A stretch of DNA of 64,000 nucleotides from Plasmodium malariae (Eukaryota; Apicomplexa; Aconoidasida; Haemosporida; Plasmodiidae). The stretch is taken from contig NC_041788.1 of assembly GCF_900090045.1 (NCBI RefSeq), positions 2,289,501-2,353,500 on the forward strand, written 5' to 3'. Positions within the stretch are counted from its first letter, which is position 1. Each line of letters begins with the position of its first letter. This document shows, piece by piece, positions 11,401-22,836 of the stretch. The notes beneath the pieces were generated by a model. It did not search any database and had not been told where the DNA came from. It worked only from the letters and a program-made list of their open reading frames with translations. The position numbers were made by a program, and so were the translations under genes.

Positions 11401-12466
11401 AAAATTCAAGTAGAACCATTTCAACCAAAAAGAGTAAAGGTAAACATTGATGAAAAAAATATGAACAATATATCCTTTACAGTTTTACAAGATGAAAAAC
11501 TTATTGAAGATTTTTGTAATGAGCTCATGAATATAAATACTACTAATATTAAAGCTACACCTATCGAATTTGATAAAGATGAAGAAACAAGTTTACATGT
11601 AAATTTTATATATGCATTTGCTAATTTAAGAGCAATAAATTACAAAATTGATACTTGTGATAAATTAAAGGCAAAAATTGTAGCAGGAAAAATTATTCCT
11701 GCATTAGCAACAACTACATCAATTATAACAGGTTTAGTTGTAATAGAATTATTAAAATATGTAAATTATTATGATGCTATTCAGACATATCTTACCCTAT
11801 CAGATGAACAGAAGAAGAAACAAAAAATTGATATTATATCCTTATTCAAAAATGCCTTTATAAATTCTGCATTGCCTCTTTTCCTATTCTCGGAGCCTAT
11901 GCCTCCCCTCAAAATGACAGATAAAGACTATGACGAGCTTATGAAGGGTCCTATCAGGGCAATACCGAATGGATTTACTTCCTGGGATAAAATACACATT
12001 TCGATGAGTAAGAAAATTGAGGGCCGAGAAAGATGAGGATACATTCAACCAAATAAATTACAACATCACACAGGAGTCTAGGAATTCCGAGCGAGCGTGT
12101 GCTTTCGTGTTCCGTTTGCAAGTGTTTGTGCACACATGAACACCTACATGCACACACCTCATCACACCATTACGCTTTTTTTTGCCCCTTGCAGAGAACG
12201 GAACCATCAAAAACCTTATAGATTACATAAACGAAAAGTACTCTATAGAAGTGAACCTAATCTCCGTCGGAAATGCTTGCCTCTATAACTGCTATCTACC
12301 TGCGCACAACAAGGAAAGGCTAAACAAACCCATTCACGAAATTTACATGCAAATAACAAAACAGGAACTGTTGGATGACAAAGATTACATTATTGTCGAG
12401 GCAAGCTGCAGTGACCAAGATCTCGTGGATGTGTTGATTCCTTCCATCAAATTTATATACAAGTGA
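8451..12466 (+). CDS. UBA1: Ubiquitin-activating enzyme E1, three exons
   Basis: E1 adenylates the ubiquitin C-terminus with ATP, takes it as a thioester and passes it to E2s. Model: exons 8451-8474, 8821-12007 and 12195-12466 (1160 aa). The first repeat of the ThiF fold starts at LYSRQLGTYGFELMNKL; the second holds the ATP-binding GSGALGCEYAKLF and the TDNDNIEVSNLNRQFLFR segment. The catalytic cysteine is in IPLCTLKHFPYDIVHTIEYARD (TGT at 10909-10911, about residue 705). The ubiquitin-fold domain is completed by exon 3 (ENGTIKNLIDYINEKY). Intron 2 is firm: GTAAGA at 12008, TTGCAG ending at 12194, phase restored as MKNGTI. Exon 1 is inferred: the long frame has no ATG before its T-tract and TTGCAG at 8815-8820, and an upstream ATG gives MQNRNPPL then GTAAGA in phase. 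The alternative is initiation at the ATG beginning MDSKRENC inside exon 2. Confidence 0.93.
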
Positions 12467-13403
12467 AACGTTGTATACATGCATGGCAATCGCTCGTTCA
12501 TCCTCATATGTGTATACTTCTTACTTGTGAGTGTTCACTTTTTATGCACATATGTATGTAGGCGAGTCGAGGTAGTGATATATGATACTCCGTGCAACGT
12601 TATATCATCTTTACATTTTTAAACAGAAATGGAAAAAAAAAAAATTTCTCCTATAACTTATAAGTGAACACATAATTTTGTGTTGACGCAGCTGAAGTGA
12701 TATAAATGCGTAGAAGTGTCTTATCATGAAATGTTTGCGAAAAATTATATAGTTCATAAACTGCATTACATTATGTGAGTGCACATCCTTCGAACGAACG
12801 AGGTGGTTATCGTTGCGTTTGTAATTTCTACTGCTGTTACGTTTGTACTGTTCGGAGCAAGTGGCTTATCGTCTGCCACATGACTTAACCATAATAACAA
12901 TATTGTATGTGTTTTTTCTCCATTATGCACCTTGATTGATGCTACAGTTCGGTTCAGTGTAGATTAATTCCTGAATGTTTAAACATGTTCATAAAAATAT
13001 GTGCGCATGTACACGCACATTTGTACAATTTGCGAGAAATAAATGGCAGAAGGATATACAATACTTATGTGTACGTGTTGAGTGGTGAAAGCTCCTGCAT
13101 TGCATTTAAAAATGTAAGTAAAATGCAGGGATAAATATATGATCGTACAGATTTTATGTACGTATGTTGATATGTACTTAGATACATATTCATTTTGGAG
13201 CACTTTTGATAGTACTTTTCTCGTTGCCACCTAACGGGGAATTATTCAAAAAGGGTTTTGTGTTTACAAGTGGAGGTGGGATAGGAAAATATGGTTACTC
13301 TTTTTGGATATGATGTAAAGGAAAAAGAAAAAAAAGGCAAAAGCGAACAGGATCAACCGAAAAAATGAAGGAGGAACAGACGATCGGATCACATCTAACC
13401 TTT
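12467..13403. other. Convergent region downstream of UBA1
   Basis: 3'-UTR-like AT-rich DNA. A GC-richer, non-repetitive island lies at about 12778-12888. It is open in two + frames, one hydrophobic (EVVIVAFVISTAVTFVLFG), and on the - strand it holds a short ATG frame (MWQTISHLLRTVQ). No splice signals convincingly link it to a neighbour, so it remains unexplained. Confidence 0.5.
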
Positions 13404-15605
13404 TTAAAACTTGTCTTTGAAATGTATTAATTTGAAATCCTTGTTACTTTTTAACGAGTTGTATATTCCAAATAACGTTTTGATATTTTTAAATCCTGCC
13501 CCTTCTATCATGATGTCGAGTATGTTATCTATGGTGTTATTTATAATTTCATCGCAGTACAGATTTGCATCTTTTTGATATGGTACATGCTTCCATTGCG
13601 CATTAGTTTGTTTCAAAACATTGTCTTCTCTAGGTTTTTCTTCCATATCATTCTTCGAAATATCTTTATCATGCTCTTTTATGGTTCTGCTTTCTTTTTC
13701 ACCTTGGTCTAAGCTACTAATATGCGTATTGCTATAATCCTCATCCATGGTATTATTACTTACATGAGAGTTACCACCCGACTGTATATCTTCCCTTTTT
13801 TCTATATCTTTACTATTTTGAGAATTTGTAAAGTGAAAAATGTTTGTATTTCTTGATATCATATCGTCATAATATACATTCTTTGGAGTATCAACATTTT
13901 TTTTTAAAAGGTAAAAACTGTGGTATATGCTTTTATTTCTTTCGATATAATTAATGATAAATTTTTTCAAGTTATTAATGTAATTTATTACACACATTTC
14001 GCGTTTATGTCCTATAGTTAGTTTTTGCTTCATTGGGCTGTCCGGTACAGCTTGACCGTTTGTTGCTTCCTCTTCGCCCATTTCCAATTCATTTGATGAC
14101 AATCCATTCGATGTTACCTCATTCTCTACGGTCAGTCTACCCTTTTGGCTACCCTCATAGTGGTCAAAAATGTGAAAGCCCTTCGCTCGAAAAATGCGGA
14201 GCAAGTGATCATTTGCAAAATTAATTTTGCTAAAAATTAAACGATATGTGTGCTTCATAATTTTCTGACTGCCTGCTATTTCTTCATTGTGTTGTTTCAG
14301 TAAGGAGAAAAATCGTTGCCATAGGATATTATCTTCACAGGAATGTTTTTTGATTAATTTTTCTTTTTCAAATAGTTTAATATATTCCTTTGAAATATTT
14401 TTATAAAACCTTTTTCCCCCTCTTGATGTGAATTTTGAATTTTTGATATATTTATATATTAATTCATTTTCATCTTTATAATTAGCTGCTTTAAAAATTT
14501 TTATTAACACGTTAGGTACATCATGTGGTTTTAAGGCAAGGTAAAAATATATTAATTTGGTTTTCAGTTTATCAGAAATTCTGTTATATATATTATAATC
14601 AATTAAATCATATTTTTTATCATATATTTTTGATATATAATCAATTTTAAGAAAGTCAATGATATATCTTTTCCTTACCTCTACAGGTATACATAACCTT
14701 ATACTCCTCAAATATTTAATTAAAAAAATACGTAGTACTTTTAACCCTAACACACAATAAATTTTAAATTTATTATGTTTTATAATATCATCCGTTAAAT
14801 TTAATGTATGTTCAGTATTACCAAAAGGAATATTTTCATGGTCATATGTATATAAATTTGTATATAATTTATTTAAATTTACACATACATCTTTGAACAA
14901 TAAATGAGGCGAAACTTCCAAAAAGTTTCCTAGTCTCACCATTATGTCTTTACACTCTTCCTCAAAATTGAATTTTATGTGCTTTATCAGTTCAACACTA
15001 TTCGTGAGTAACTCTTCACCTACAGTGTGTTTGTCATTGTTCTCGTCATTATGCACCACCCCTGAGAGATCCTCATTCTTACTTAGTATATCACGCGTAT
15101 CCCACTTGTCATGCATATAACACGCATTAGCTGTATAATTACTTTGTTCCCCAACACCTAGACATCTGTTCGGAGTAACATCATCTCTTGTACTCAGTTT
15201 TCGCACGTCCGCTTTGATGTAATTATGGGCTCTTTCCCTCTTCATGCCCTTATTATATAAATTTCGCACAAATAAGGCGGGGTTGTCCTTTTTTCCCTTT
15301 CCCCTACTTCTACTTCTTCCACTTCTGCTTCTTCTTCCCTTTTCCTTTCTCGCTAATTTTCCCCCTTCCCTTTTGTCGCTACACTTGAAAAGGTAGTGTT
15401 TATCTGTCCCCACCTTTTTGCAAAATTTTAAAATTTTTACACCTCTGTTCGTTTTAGCAAAAACGTTTAGTTGTGAAATACGTTCATTAGGTATCACGCA
15501 TTCGTTCGTTTTGAATAGATACGAGAGTAAAACAAGGAAGACACATATGTATTTTCTGCTATTTTTTCGTTTCCCTTTGTTCCTCTTTTTATTATTTATT
15601 GTCAT
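13404..15605 (-). CDS. Unrecognised Plasmodium protein with N-terminal signal sequence
   Basis: Single-exon gene of 733 residues, not recognised. It starts at the ATG just after an A-rich stretch (typical Plasmodium context). A basic N-terminus (MTINNKKRNKGKRKNSRK) precedes a hydrophobic core YICVFLVLLSYLF (about residues 19-31), a likely signal peptide or anchor. A strongly basic Arg/Ser/Lys-rich segment follows at about 80-105. Signal plus basic leader is the pattern of bipartite apicoplast targeting, but secretion is equally possible; that is inference. The middle (about 210-430) is Lys/Ile/Tyr-rich and probably helical; about 520-680 is a hydrophilic low-complexity insert; the C-terminus (ILDIMIEGAGFKNIKTLFGI) looks folded. 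No catalytic motif is visible. Confidence 0.85.
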   Translation of the reverse strand: MTINNKKRNKGKRKNSRKYICVFLVLLSYLFKTNECVIPNERISQLNVFAKTNRGVKILKFCKKVGTDKHYLFKCSDKREGGKLARKEKGRRSRSGRSRSRGKGKKDNPALFVRNLYNKGMKRERAHNYIKADVRKLSTRDDVTPNRCLGVGEQSNYTANACYMHDKWDTRDILSKNEDLSGVVHNDENNDKHTVGEELLTNSVELIKHIKFNFEEECKDIMVRLGNFLEVSPHLLFKDVCVNLNKLYTNLYTYDHENIPFGNTEHTLNLTDDIIKHNKFKIYCVLGLKVLRIFLIKYLRSIRLCIPVEVRKRYIIDFLKIDYISKIYDKKYDLIDYNIYNRISDKLKTKLIYFYLALKPHDVPNVLIKIFKAANYKDENELIYKYIKNSKFTSRGGKRFYKNISKEYIKLFEKEKLIKKHSCEDNILWQRFFSLLKQHNEEIAGSQKIMKHTYRLIFSKINFANDHLLRIFRAKGFHIFDHYEGSQKGRLTVENEVTSNGLSSNELEMGEEEATNGQAVPDSPMKQKLTIGHKREMCVINYINNLKKFIINYIERNKSIYHSFYLLKKNVDTPKNVYYDDMISRNTNIFHFTNSQNSKDIEKREDIQSGGNSHVSNNTMDEDYSNTHISSLDQGEKESRTIKEHDKDISKNDMEEKPREDNVLKQTNAQWKHVPYQKDANLYCDEIINNTIDNILDIMIEGAGFKNIKTLFGIYNSLKSNKDFKLIHFKDKF

Positions 15606-15704
15606 TTTTTTTTTTTTTTTTTTGTCAAAAAATGAAAAGTGGTAGACACGTAAAAATGGCTAGTTGTTGCTGTACTGGACTCCACCACATATGCTACAAA
15701 TATA

Positions 15705-15890
15705 TGTACGTAGGTATACTTGTACGTAGGTATACATGTACGTAGGTATACATGTACGTAGGTATACATGTACGTAGGTATACATGTACGTAGGTATACA
15801 TGTACGTAGGTATACATGTACGTAGGTATACATGTACGTAGGTATACATATACGTAGGTATACATGTAAGTAGGTATACATATACATGCA
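15705..15890. repeat. 16-nt tandem repeat, unit CGTAGGTATACATGTA
   Basis: About eleven nearly perfect copies. Each unit contains the self-complementary segments TGTACA and GTATAC when read through the junction. The - strand VYLRTCIPTYMYT ORFs it creates are spurious. Confidence 0.95.
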
Positions 15891-16230
15891 ACACCCCCAA
15901 CATGGGTAATGCTACATATTCCTGCGTGAATTTTGTGCTTTACTCCCCCCTCCACCTGCTGCATATTCATACCTCTTTTTCTTTTGTTCCCAATTATATT
16001 ATTTATCAACTTTTACGGGAAAAAAAAAATAATACGCATTTTCTTTTTTTATTCTCTTTCACGCCCTACTCATTATTATATGACCTCATAGGTGTATAAA
16101 AAACTTTGCTCTACTTTTCATTTTTTTATTTTTTTTCATTTGCATGTACAATACCATAGTGAATTTCTCGGCAGAACAGACATGTTCATGTTTTGTATAT
16201 CCTTCGACGAGGGGCAAGGAACAAAAAAAA

Positions 16231-16385
16231 CTTAAAGCATAAAACATAAAGCATAAAACTTAAAGCATAAAACGTAAAGCATAAAACGTAAAGCATAAAA
16301 CGTAAAGCATAAAACGTAAAGCATAAAACGTAAAGCATAAAACGTAAAGCATAAAACATAAAGCGTAAAACGTAAAACTTAAAAC
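16231..16385. repeat. 14-nt tandem repeat, unit GCATAAAACGTAAA
   Basis: About eleven copies with single-base variants at the ends, followed by an A-rich tail. Confidence 0.95.
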
Positions 16386-16990
16386 AAAAGAAAAAAAAAA
16401 TTAAAAAATTAAAAAATTAAATAACGTAAAAATAAAAGAGTTTCCTCTTTTTGCACAGTAAATTGGTATCCCCTCTCACGGGCATATAAATTTACGGCAA
16501 ATATCTAAACTTTTTTTTTTTTTTGCCGTTTCATTTTTTGAGAGTAATTTGTTACCTCCCCCATTTTGGGTACGGTATTATGCACATGTAAATGTAGTAT
16601 ATAAGTATATACTACGCACATGGACTTATGCTTAACACATGTGTTTAACCACTTAATGGAGTAAAATTAAACGTGCGAGTGATGCATTAATATCGTAAGT
16701 GGTAACAAATGAAAAGTAGGCATAAAGATTCTTACCCCTTTAGGAGAAATTTTAAATTTACGTTTTATGTGTATTTCCCTCATCGTTAACACAAAAAGGA
16801 GAAAAAAGGGGAAAAAGTACACACAAAGGCGAAGAGGTTAATGCAAATGAGAAAAAAAAAGAAAAAAAAACTAGCGGTCGAACAACCCAACAAACGAACA
16901 TACATATATACATACATATATACATACATGCATACATACATGCATACAACAAGAATACATACATGCATACAACGTGAACACAACAAGAAT

Positions 16991-17069
16991 ACAACATAAA
17001 TACTACATAAGTACTACATAAATACTACATAAATACTACATAAATACTACATAAATACTACATAAATAC
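16991..17069. repeat. 11-nt tandem repeat, unit AAATACTACAT
   Basis: About seven copies with one variant (AAGTACTACAT). Confidence 0.9.
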
Positions 17070-17139
17070 CCACATTCAGACTGAGCGGCATTTTTACGTA
17101 CCCTTTTATTTACTCACGTGCATCAGCCAACACTTTTTT

Positions 17140-17637
17140 ATGAACGTGTGTGAAATTGAGATAGATAAAATTTATTGCATGGGAAGTAGTTTTATATTAC
17201 GCACTATGCAACCTTATAATTTTCGTTTTATATTTTGTTTACTTAATGAAAAAGCGCTGGTTCACGTAAAATTTTCGAAAATAAAAGGAACGCCCTGGTT
17301 TACTATGCCATTCAATGGTGTTCTTTCTCACGTTTGTCCCAATATCACTCCCACACAGCAACTCGAATACTGCATCTCCAATAATGCCACTACTGTACTG
17401 CTAATCCCATTTTACCACTCCCATTTTACCACTCCCATTTTACCACTCCCATTTTGCCACTCCCATTTTGCCACTCCCATTTTGCCACTCCCATTTTGCT
17501 ACTCCCATTTTGCTACTCCCATTTTGCTACTCCCATTTTCCCACTCCCATTTTGCTACTCCCATTTTCCCACTCCCATTTTGCTATTCCCATCTTTCCCC
17601 CTGCACTGCTACGAATCAAACTGCAGCTTTTCACTGA
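17140..17637 (+). CDS. Possible species-specific ORF, tail made of a minisatellite
   Basis: ATG-initiated ORF of 165 codons. Its first 90 codons (MNVCEIEIDKIYCMGSSF ... NATTVLLIPF) are non-repetitive and of gene-like composition, unlike the surrounding intergenic DNA. The rest is a 14-nt minisatellite read as HSHFATPILPLPFC. It overlaps the last 29 bases of the methyltransferase gene on the other strand. No family recognised. It could be a lineage-specific protein, an exon of an unseen gene, or chance openness. Confidence 0.25.
   Translation: MNVCEIEIDKIYCMGSSFILRTMQPYNFRFIFCLLNEKALVHVKFSKIKGTPWFTMPFNGVLSHVCPNITPTQQLEYCISNNATTVLLIPFYHSHFTTPILPLPFCHSHFATPILPLPFCYSHFATPILLLPFSHSHFATPIFPLPFCYSHLSPCTATNQTAAFH
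17406..17590. repeat. 14-nt tandem repeat, unit CCACTCCCATTTTG
   Basis: About thirteen copies with CCAC/GCTAC variants, immediately beyond the 3' end of the methyltransferase gene. Confidence 0.95.
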
Positions 17638-20600
17638 ACTTCTCCAGTTCCCTCAACTTATCATCTTGAGCAGCCAAAGAATACAAACATTTTTTCCGAC
17701 CGGTCCAACTAAGTAAGGTTAGATATCTCCCTTTCGAATCTTTTATAGTTATTACTTTGCTCCATTCTAGCCTTGACTTATTTAAGAAAACTTTGTTTCT
17801 GACCAAGACGTAGACTCCCTTCCAGTCATTTTTGGAGCATAACATGTGCTCAAATTGTTCATACAGGATGAAGGTTTTTTTGCTAACACCCAGTTCCTGC
17901 GAGGGGGTGAGGAAAAAAAATAAAAAAACAAAAGTAAAAATATAAAAGTAAAAATATAAAAGTAAAAAAAAATTTACATTACAAAATAAAATGAATTACG
18001 AACACAAAATATAGCGTAAAAAAAGATCTCTTTCCTTTTGCATATTTAAATATCATGTTAAAATAATGGAGGCACACCGAAAAAAAAATGGGATGCGAAC
18101 AATGGCATCGAGTAAAATGCCAAAAATTCATTGACACAAAGTTATTTGTTGAATTGCACTCTCCTGCTCACTCTTTTCGTTTCTCTCCTTTATTTTTTTT
18201 TTTTTTAATTATTTTTTTCATTTTTCTATGTAAACAACCTTTGCAAAGCTGAAGTGAGGAATTTTCGTAATTATGATAGCGTTTTTTACAAATGGCGCAA
18301 TATTGAAAAAATGAGTTTTATGAAAAGAAATGCCAAAAGGAAAATTCAAATTATACTCTGTGTCTTCTTCAGTACATATGGACAATGTATCAATGGTAGG
18401 TGCTATTATGTTTGATACTTCCCCTTCGGTAGTTTCGTCCGCTTCGGTTTCTTCATCCCCTTCGGTTGTTTCGTCTGCTTCGGTTTCTTCATCCCATTCG
18501 GTTGCTACATCCTCATCTGTTACTTCACCCCCTTCTGTTGCTTCTCCCCCTTCAGTTACTTCTCCCCCTTCAGTTACTTCTCCCCCTTCAGTTACTTCCC
18601 TCTCTTCGATTACTTCCCCCTCTTGGGTTACTACCCCCTCTTGGGTTACAACCCCCTCTTGGGTTACTACCCCCTCTTGGGTTACTACCCCCTCTTGGGT
18701 TACTTCCCTCTCTTGGGTTACTACCCTCTCTTGGGTTACTACCCTCTCTTGGGTTACTACCCCTCTTGGGTTACTACCCTCTCTTGGGTTACTACCCCTC
18801 TTGGGTTACTACCCCCTCTTGGGTTACTTCCCTCTCTTGGGTTACTACCCCCTCTTGGGTTACTTCCCTCTCTTGGGTTACTACCCCTATTTGGTAGATA
18901 TCACTTCCTTCTGTTGGACTTTTCCCCCTTTGGACTTCTGTCATTTTTCTTCTCTTTTTCTTCTCTTTTTCTTGGGCATATAAAACATCAATATCTTTCA
19001 CAAAGTTATCACCTGATGATTCATCAAAAAAATTGCAATCATCATCACTCTCTACTTCATTGGAGACTTCACATTCTTCCTGCATATCGCTTTTTAAAAC
19101 ATTCTTTAGAAAAGAATTTCTCTTTACATTTGTAGGATGCGCAGCAGGTTTTCCCTCCGCTTTGTTTATGTTTTCCTCTGTGCCTACCTCTGCACCTGTT
19201 TCTACAGTTCCTTTTCTCCCAGCTGGCCCCTCATTGCCGTCCTTTTCCCGTATCACCCTCTTTAAGATATCCTTATAGTACAGAGAAAACCGGACAATGT
19301 TTTTCTTACATTGAGTAACCATGATACTTCTACTGTCTGATCCAATTAATTGCAAATGCTTAATATGTTGACAATTCATTACTTTCAAAGTGTAATCATA
19401 AATTTTCAAAAATTCTTCTTGGTCATATATCTTCAAATTCATAAAAGGTAAAATTTCATTGTGATGACACAAAGGCATTTTTAGAAAATAAAAAATTAAT
19501 TCAAATATTAAATTACCATTACTACAAAATGGATCCCATATTACTTTAATGTTTTTTATATTTTTTAAACATTTCTGAATGATTAGTGCATATACACAAC
19601 TAGCTGAATCGTAACAGTCATCACTTAAAAAAAAATTATTATTGTAATGGTGCATCCTTTTTATTTCCATATCGTTTAAATACTTAACGATATGACTCTT
19701 CCAGCTTCCCCTTTTATCCTCCCCCGCGCAGTCAACCCTCCCGTTGACACTTCCACTGCGACTACTACTACCACGACTATAGCCACTTCCATTACTACTG
19801 CCCCTGCCGCTTACTAATTCATCTCTCCCTTTGGGTGAAGAATTCTGGCCGGAGCTATTAACCTCTTTGTGTGATATGCATGCTTTTTCTCTTCTGTCTA
19901 CTTTGCCATCCTTATCAGCCCTGTCCAATTTTTCCCCTTTTCCTTGACTCTCACTACATGCCGAGTTGTGTTCTAAGCATGCCTTTTCACCCTGAAATGG
20001 GAAATTAACTAGGGGGATTCTACCACAGGCATTCTTTCCACCGACTATTTTTTCTGCATACTGTCGTATTCCTTCATTCGTACGAGCCACAAGAAGATCT
20101 GCTGATCCCTTCATATTTGTTGTGTCGTGTGGATCAAATTTGCTAGTCCACTTTTTGGGGGGGTACAATTCCTTATTATCACTAAACGAAGTGTTAGTAT
20201 GTTTTATTCCTAATCTACCATCGAAATAATTGTATTTATAAAATTTATGTTTTCCTTTCATTTTAGCATTTTCTTGATCTACTTGTATTTTTTTTTTTTC
20301 TTCACATATTGACCATGTCGGTACATTTTCACTTACAATATTTTTTATTTTTTCATCCATTATATTATAATTATTCTTAAAAAGAGAAAAGAAATTAATA
20401 TTTTCACATCTGTCCAAATTTTTTATATTACTTAAATCTCTCATATAATTATATTCGTAAAAACGAGGCGATAACTTACCAGTAAATTTTACATCAACAT
20501 TGCATATGTTCTCTTCAATATGAACACACAATATATTCCAAAAATTATCATTGTTGATTTCATTTTTTTCTCTTTCTCTTTCATATGTTGACATGGTAAC

Positions 20601-21212
20601 ATTCTCATCAATGAGCGTATTGCTCATAGACGCTTTGGGAATGTTCTGTTTACCTTCCTGTAATGACAGCGTGCCATAAAATAAATTTTTCTTTTCATTT
20701 TCATTATAAGTACTACCAATTATGCTGTATAAACACTTATATATAGTACTTCTAATAAGTGAGATATCAAATAGTTTTGATTTAATAGAAATAATTTTTA
20801 ATGGAATTCCCATTAAATCGTAAGGATTCATATATTTTGTCCATTCTATATTCATAATAATGCTCTCTAAACATGGTACAGAAGCACATGGCTTATTTTT
20901 TGCTACATTTAACCAAATACATTCAATGTATTTACATTTGAGTGTTAATAAATAAATTAACGACGTTGAACATTTTAGTTGTATCCCACCATTTACTTTA
21001 CTAAGCTTTATTAAATGATTTACTTTTTTTTTCTGTTTATCTGGGCTCTTATACTCTCTCTGTTCCTTTTCATATTTCATTAACTCCTTTGCATATAAAT
21101 ATTTTATATCATTTTTTAGCAAGGCCTCTCCTCCTTTTCTAGTGGATATGAAAAAATTGTATTTGCTAAAGTTTCTTTTATTGACTAGAAAAGCGAGAGG
21201 AAAAAGTCTCAT
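17609..21212 (-). CDS. THUMP-type RNA methyltransferase, frame broken within an 18-nt coding repeat
   Basis: Putative SAM-dependent RNA (guanine-N2) methyltransferase of the RlmL/UPF0020 class. Residues about 20-180 (GGIQLKCSTSLIYLLTLKCKY ... ISLIRSTIYKCLYSIIG) resemble the N-terminal RNA-binding part of these enzymes. Motif I is WDPFCSNGNLIFELIFYFL from residue 559 and LIGSDSR follows near 615. The long frame then enters the 18-nt repeat (VTQEGE type) and stops at 18792. Beyond the repeat a second - strand frame contains YNLNFPFGISFHKTHFF (18352-18300), a plausible catalytic motif IV (NPPFG-like), ends FSFAK and meets GTTGTT at 18238. An acceptor CGCAG at 17901-17897 opens the last exon (17896-17609; ELGVSKKTFILYEQ ... 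KLQFDS). The two frames differ by exactly the two bases missing from two 17-nt repeat units, so the gene is either a pseudogene or, more likely, carries sequence errors. Not a confident one-to-one orthologue assignment. Confidence 0.7.
18530..18890 (-). repeat. 18-nt coding repeat array with two 17-nt units
   Basis: Fifteen units beginning TTGGGTTA on the + strand tile 18623-18890. Thirteen are 18 nt and encode VTQEGE/VTQERE on the - strand. Units 18749-18765 and 18784-18800 are 17 nt, each with four Cs where most siblings have five (or a CTC variant). A related array (encoding GEVTEG) continues to about 18530. Confidence 0.95.
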
Positions 21213-22368
21213 TGTGCTTCGCTAAGTTCATTTACGTTTCGCTATATATATATCGTTTCATTTTATTCATTTAGTTACCCGTTCGTTTATCAGTTCGTTT
21301 ATCAGTTCGTTCATCAGTTCGTTTATTTATCTGTTTATTTATTTATTTTATTTTTTTTTTTTTTTTTTTCCCATTCTACAAAATTGGATGATCATTTCAT
21401 ACGTGTACTTCTCCCTTTTTCGAATTTTTTTTTTTTTTTTTTGTTGCTCGTTCGCCAACTTTTCTCTTTCTAGCCACGTTGGGCATGTGTAAAAGCATCT
21501 ATAAATATACATACATACATACGTATACATACATACATACGTATACATACATACATACGTATACATACATACATACATACATACGTATACATACATACAT
21601 ACATACGTATACATACATACATACACATATATATATATATATATGTACATATGTATGTCATATGTGAGGATATATACATATTGTCACGTCACGTCGACTT
21701 ATAATAGGAGGGCGAAAGACCACACTGTAGCTGGGCTTCTTATCTCATGAACTAAAAAAAATGCAGCTTACTTTTTTATCCCCCCAACCAAATATTACAT
21801 TTATGTAAATACGTTAAATAATTTTTGTTGCTTGATGATTTTTTTTCCTATACTGTACAGTACACACATGATAGAAAAACGGATGTACAGCTTTGGCGAT
21901 GATTATTATTGGCTGGGTGAAGCGAAGTGAAAAATGAAAAAAGCACATACGTTCATATACACACACATACACATATATATATGCATACATGTGTGCATAC
22001 ATATGGATATATGCCTATTATAAGCCCATTTATTAGAAATTGGAAGGAAGGGTACCTTATTCATTTATTTGTAAATTCGCCTATCCGCATACATTCTTTT
22101 ATGCTTTAATATACCGGTGAATGTGCAAATGCAATGCAAAGATTTTCTAGCTATTTAGAATGTTGTATGAACAAGTAAATTGTAAAGCTTATTGTAGTGG
22201 TTAATTTGTGCCTTGCTATCTACCTAATATAGAAGGGCACTGGAAAAATTATAAAATGTTTATTATATATGTAACCTTTTGGAGTTTTAACCAAGTTTAA
22301 ATTTGCCTTGCTCTTTTCGCAAAAGGTAAATAGTATACATATTTACATGAACATTTATGCACATATAA

Positions 22369-22402
<34 letters not shown>

Positions 22403-22836
22403 GTACATACGTATATAGCAAAAAGATAAACCGTTTCCACCATGTGAATGATACCTTTTACATATGAACAGTGTGTGTTCCTTTTTTCTAGCTATGCTAA
22501 CAAAAGATTGCATATATACATATAAGTGGGCAATTTATGTTCTTCGCTTTTGTGTGTAAATTACACGAGAACTTTCAAGGAAAGAAAAAAAAAATATAAA
22601 ATAAAATAAAATAAAACATGCTTATTATTTATTCGTTTCGAAGAGCATGAAACAACTCTACAATTTAAAAGTCCTTATCATTAAACATATTTTTCATTAA
22701 CCTTTACGTTTGCGTTTATATTTATATTTTCGCTTGCATTTTCTTCTCTCTTTTTTTTTTTTATACGTTATCTTAATTTCGTCATGAGATAAACAAAATT
22801 TTTATTTTATAATTGTATAATTTTTTAATATCATAA
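21213..22836. other. Divergent intergenic region, left part
   Basis: 5' flank of the methyltransferase gene. It holds T runs at 21351-21370 and 21425-21442, an ACATACATACGTAT array (about 21508-21630), and a GC-richer patch at about 21690-21750. No supported gene. Confidence 0.5.
21508..21630. repeat. ACATACATACGTAT-type tandem repeat
   Basis: Tandem ACAT/ACGT tetranucleotide mixture with a 14-18 nt higher-order period. Confidence 0.9.

Larger units (their letters stand above)
15606..17139. other. Intergenic region rich in minisatellites, with one exon-like island
   Basis: Region between the 5' end of the 733-aa gene and a + strand ORF. It contains three tandem arrays (listed separately). 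A GC-richer island at about 16140-16215 is open in two - strand frames; one reads MNMSVLPRNSLW and meets a GTATTG donor, after a T-rich tract and AAG acceptor. It could be an exon, but I could not chain it to a gene. Confidence 0.5.

Noticed and set aside
15602..16009. 135-codon - strand ORF with VYLRTCIPTYMYT repeats
   Set aside because: Translation of the 16-nt minisatellite upstream of the 733-aa gene; no independent support.
18330..19135. Several + strand ORFs of 143-217 codons
   Set aside because: Antisense shadows of the methyltransferase coding repeat.
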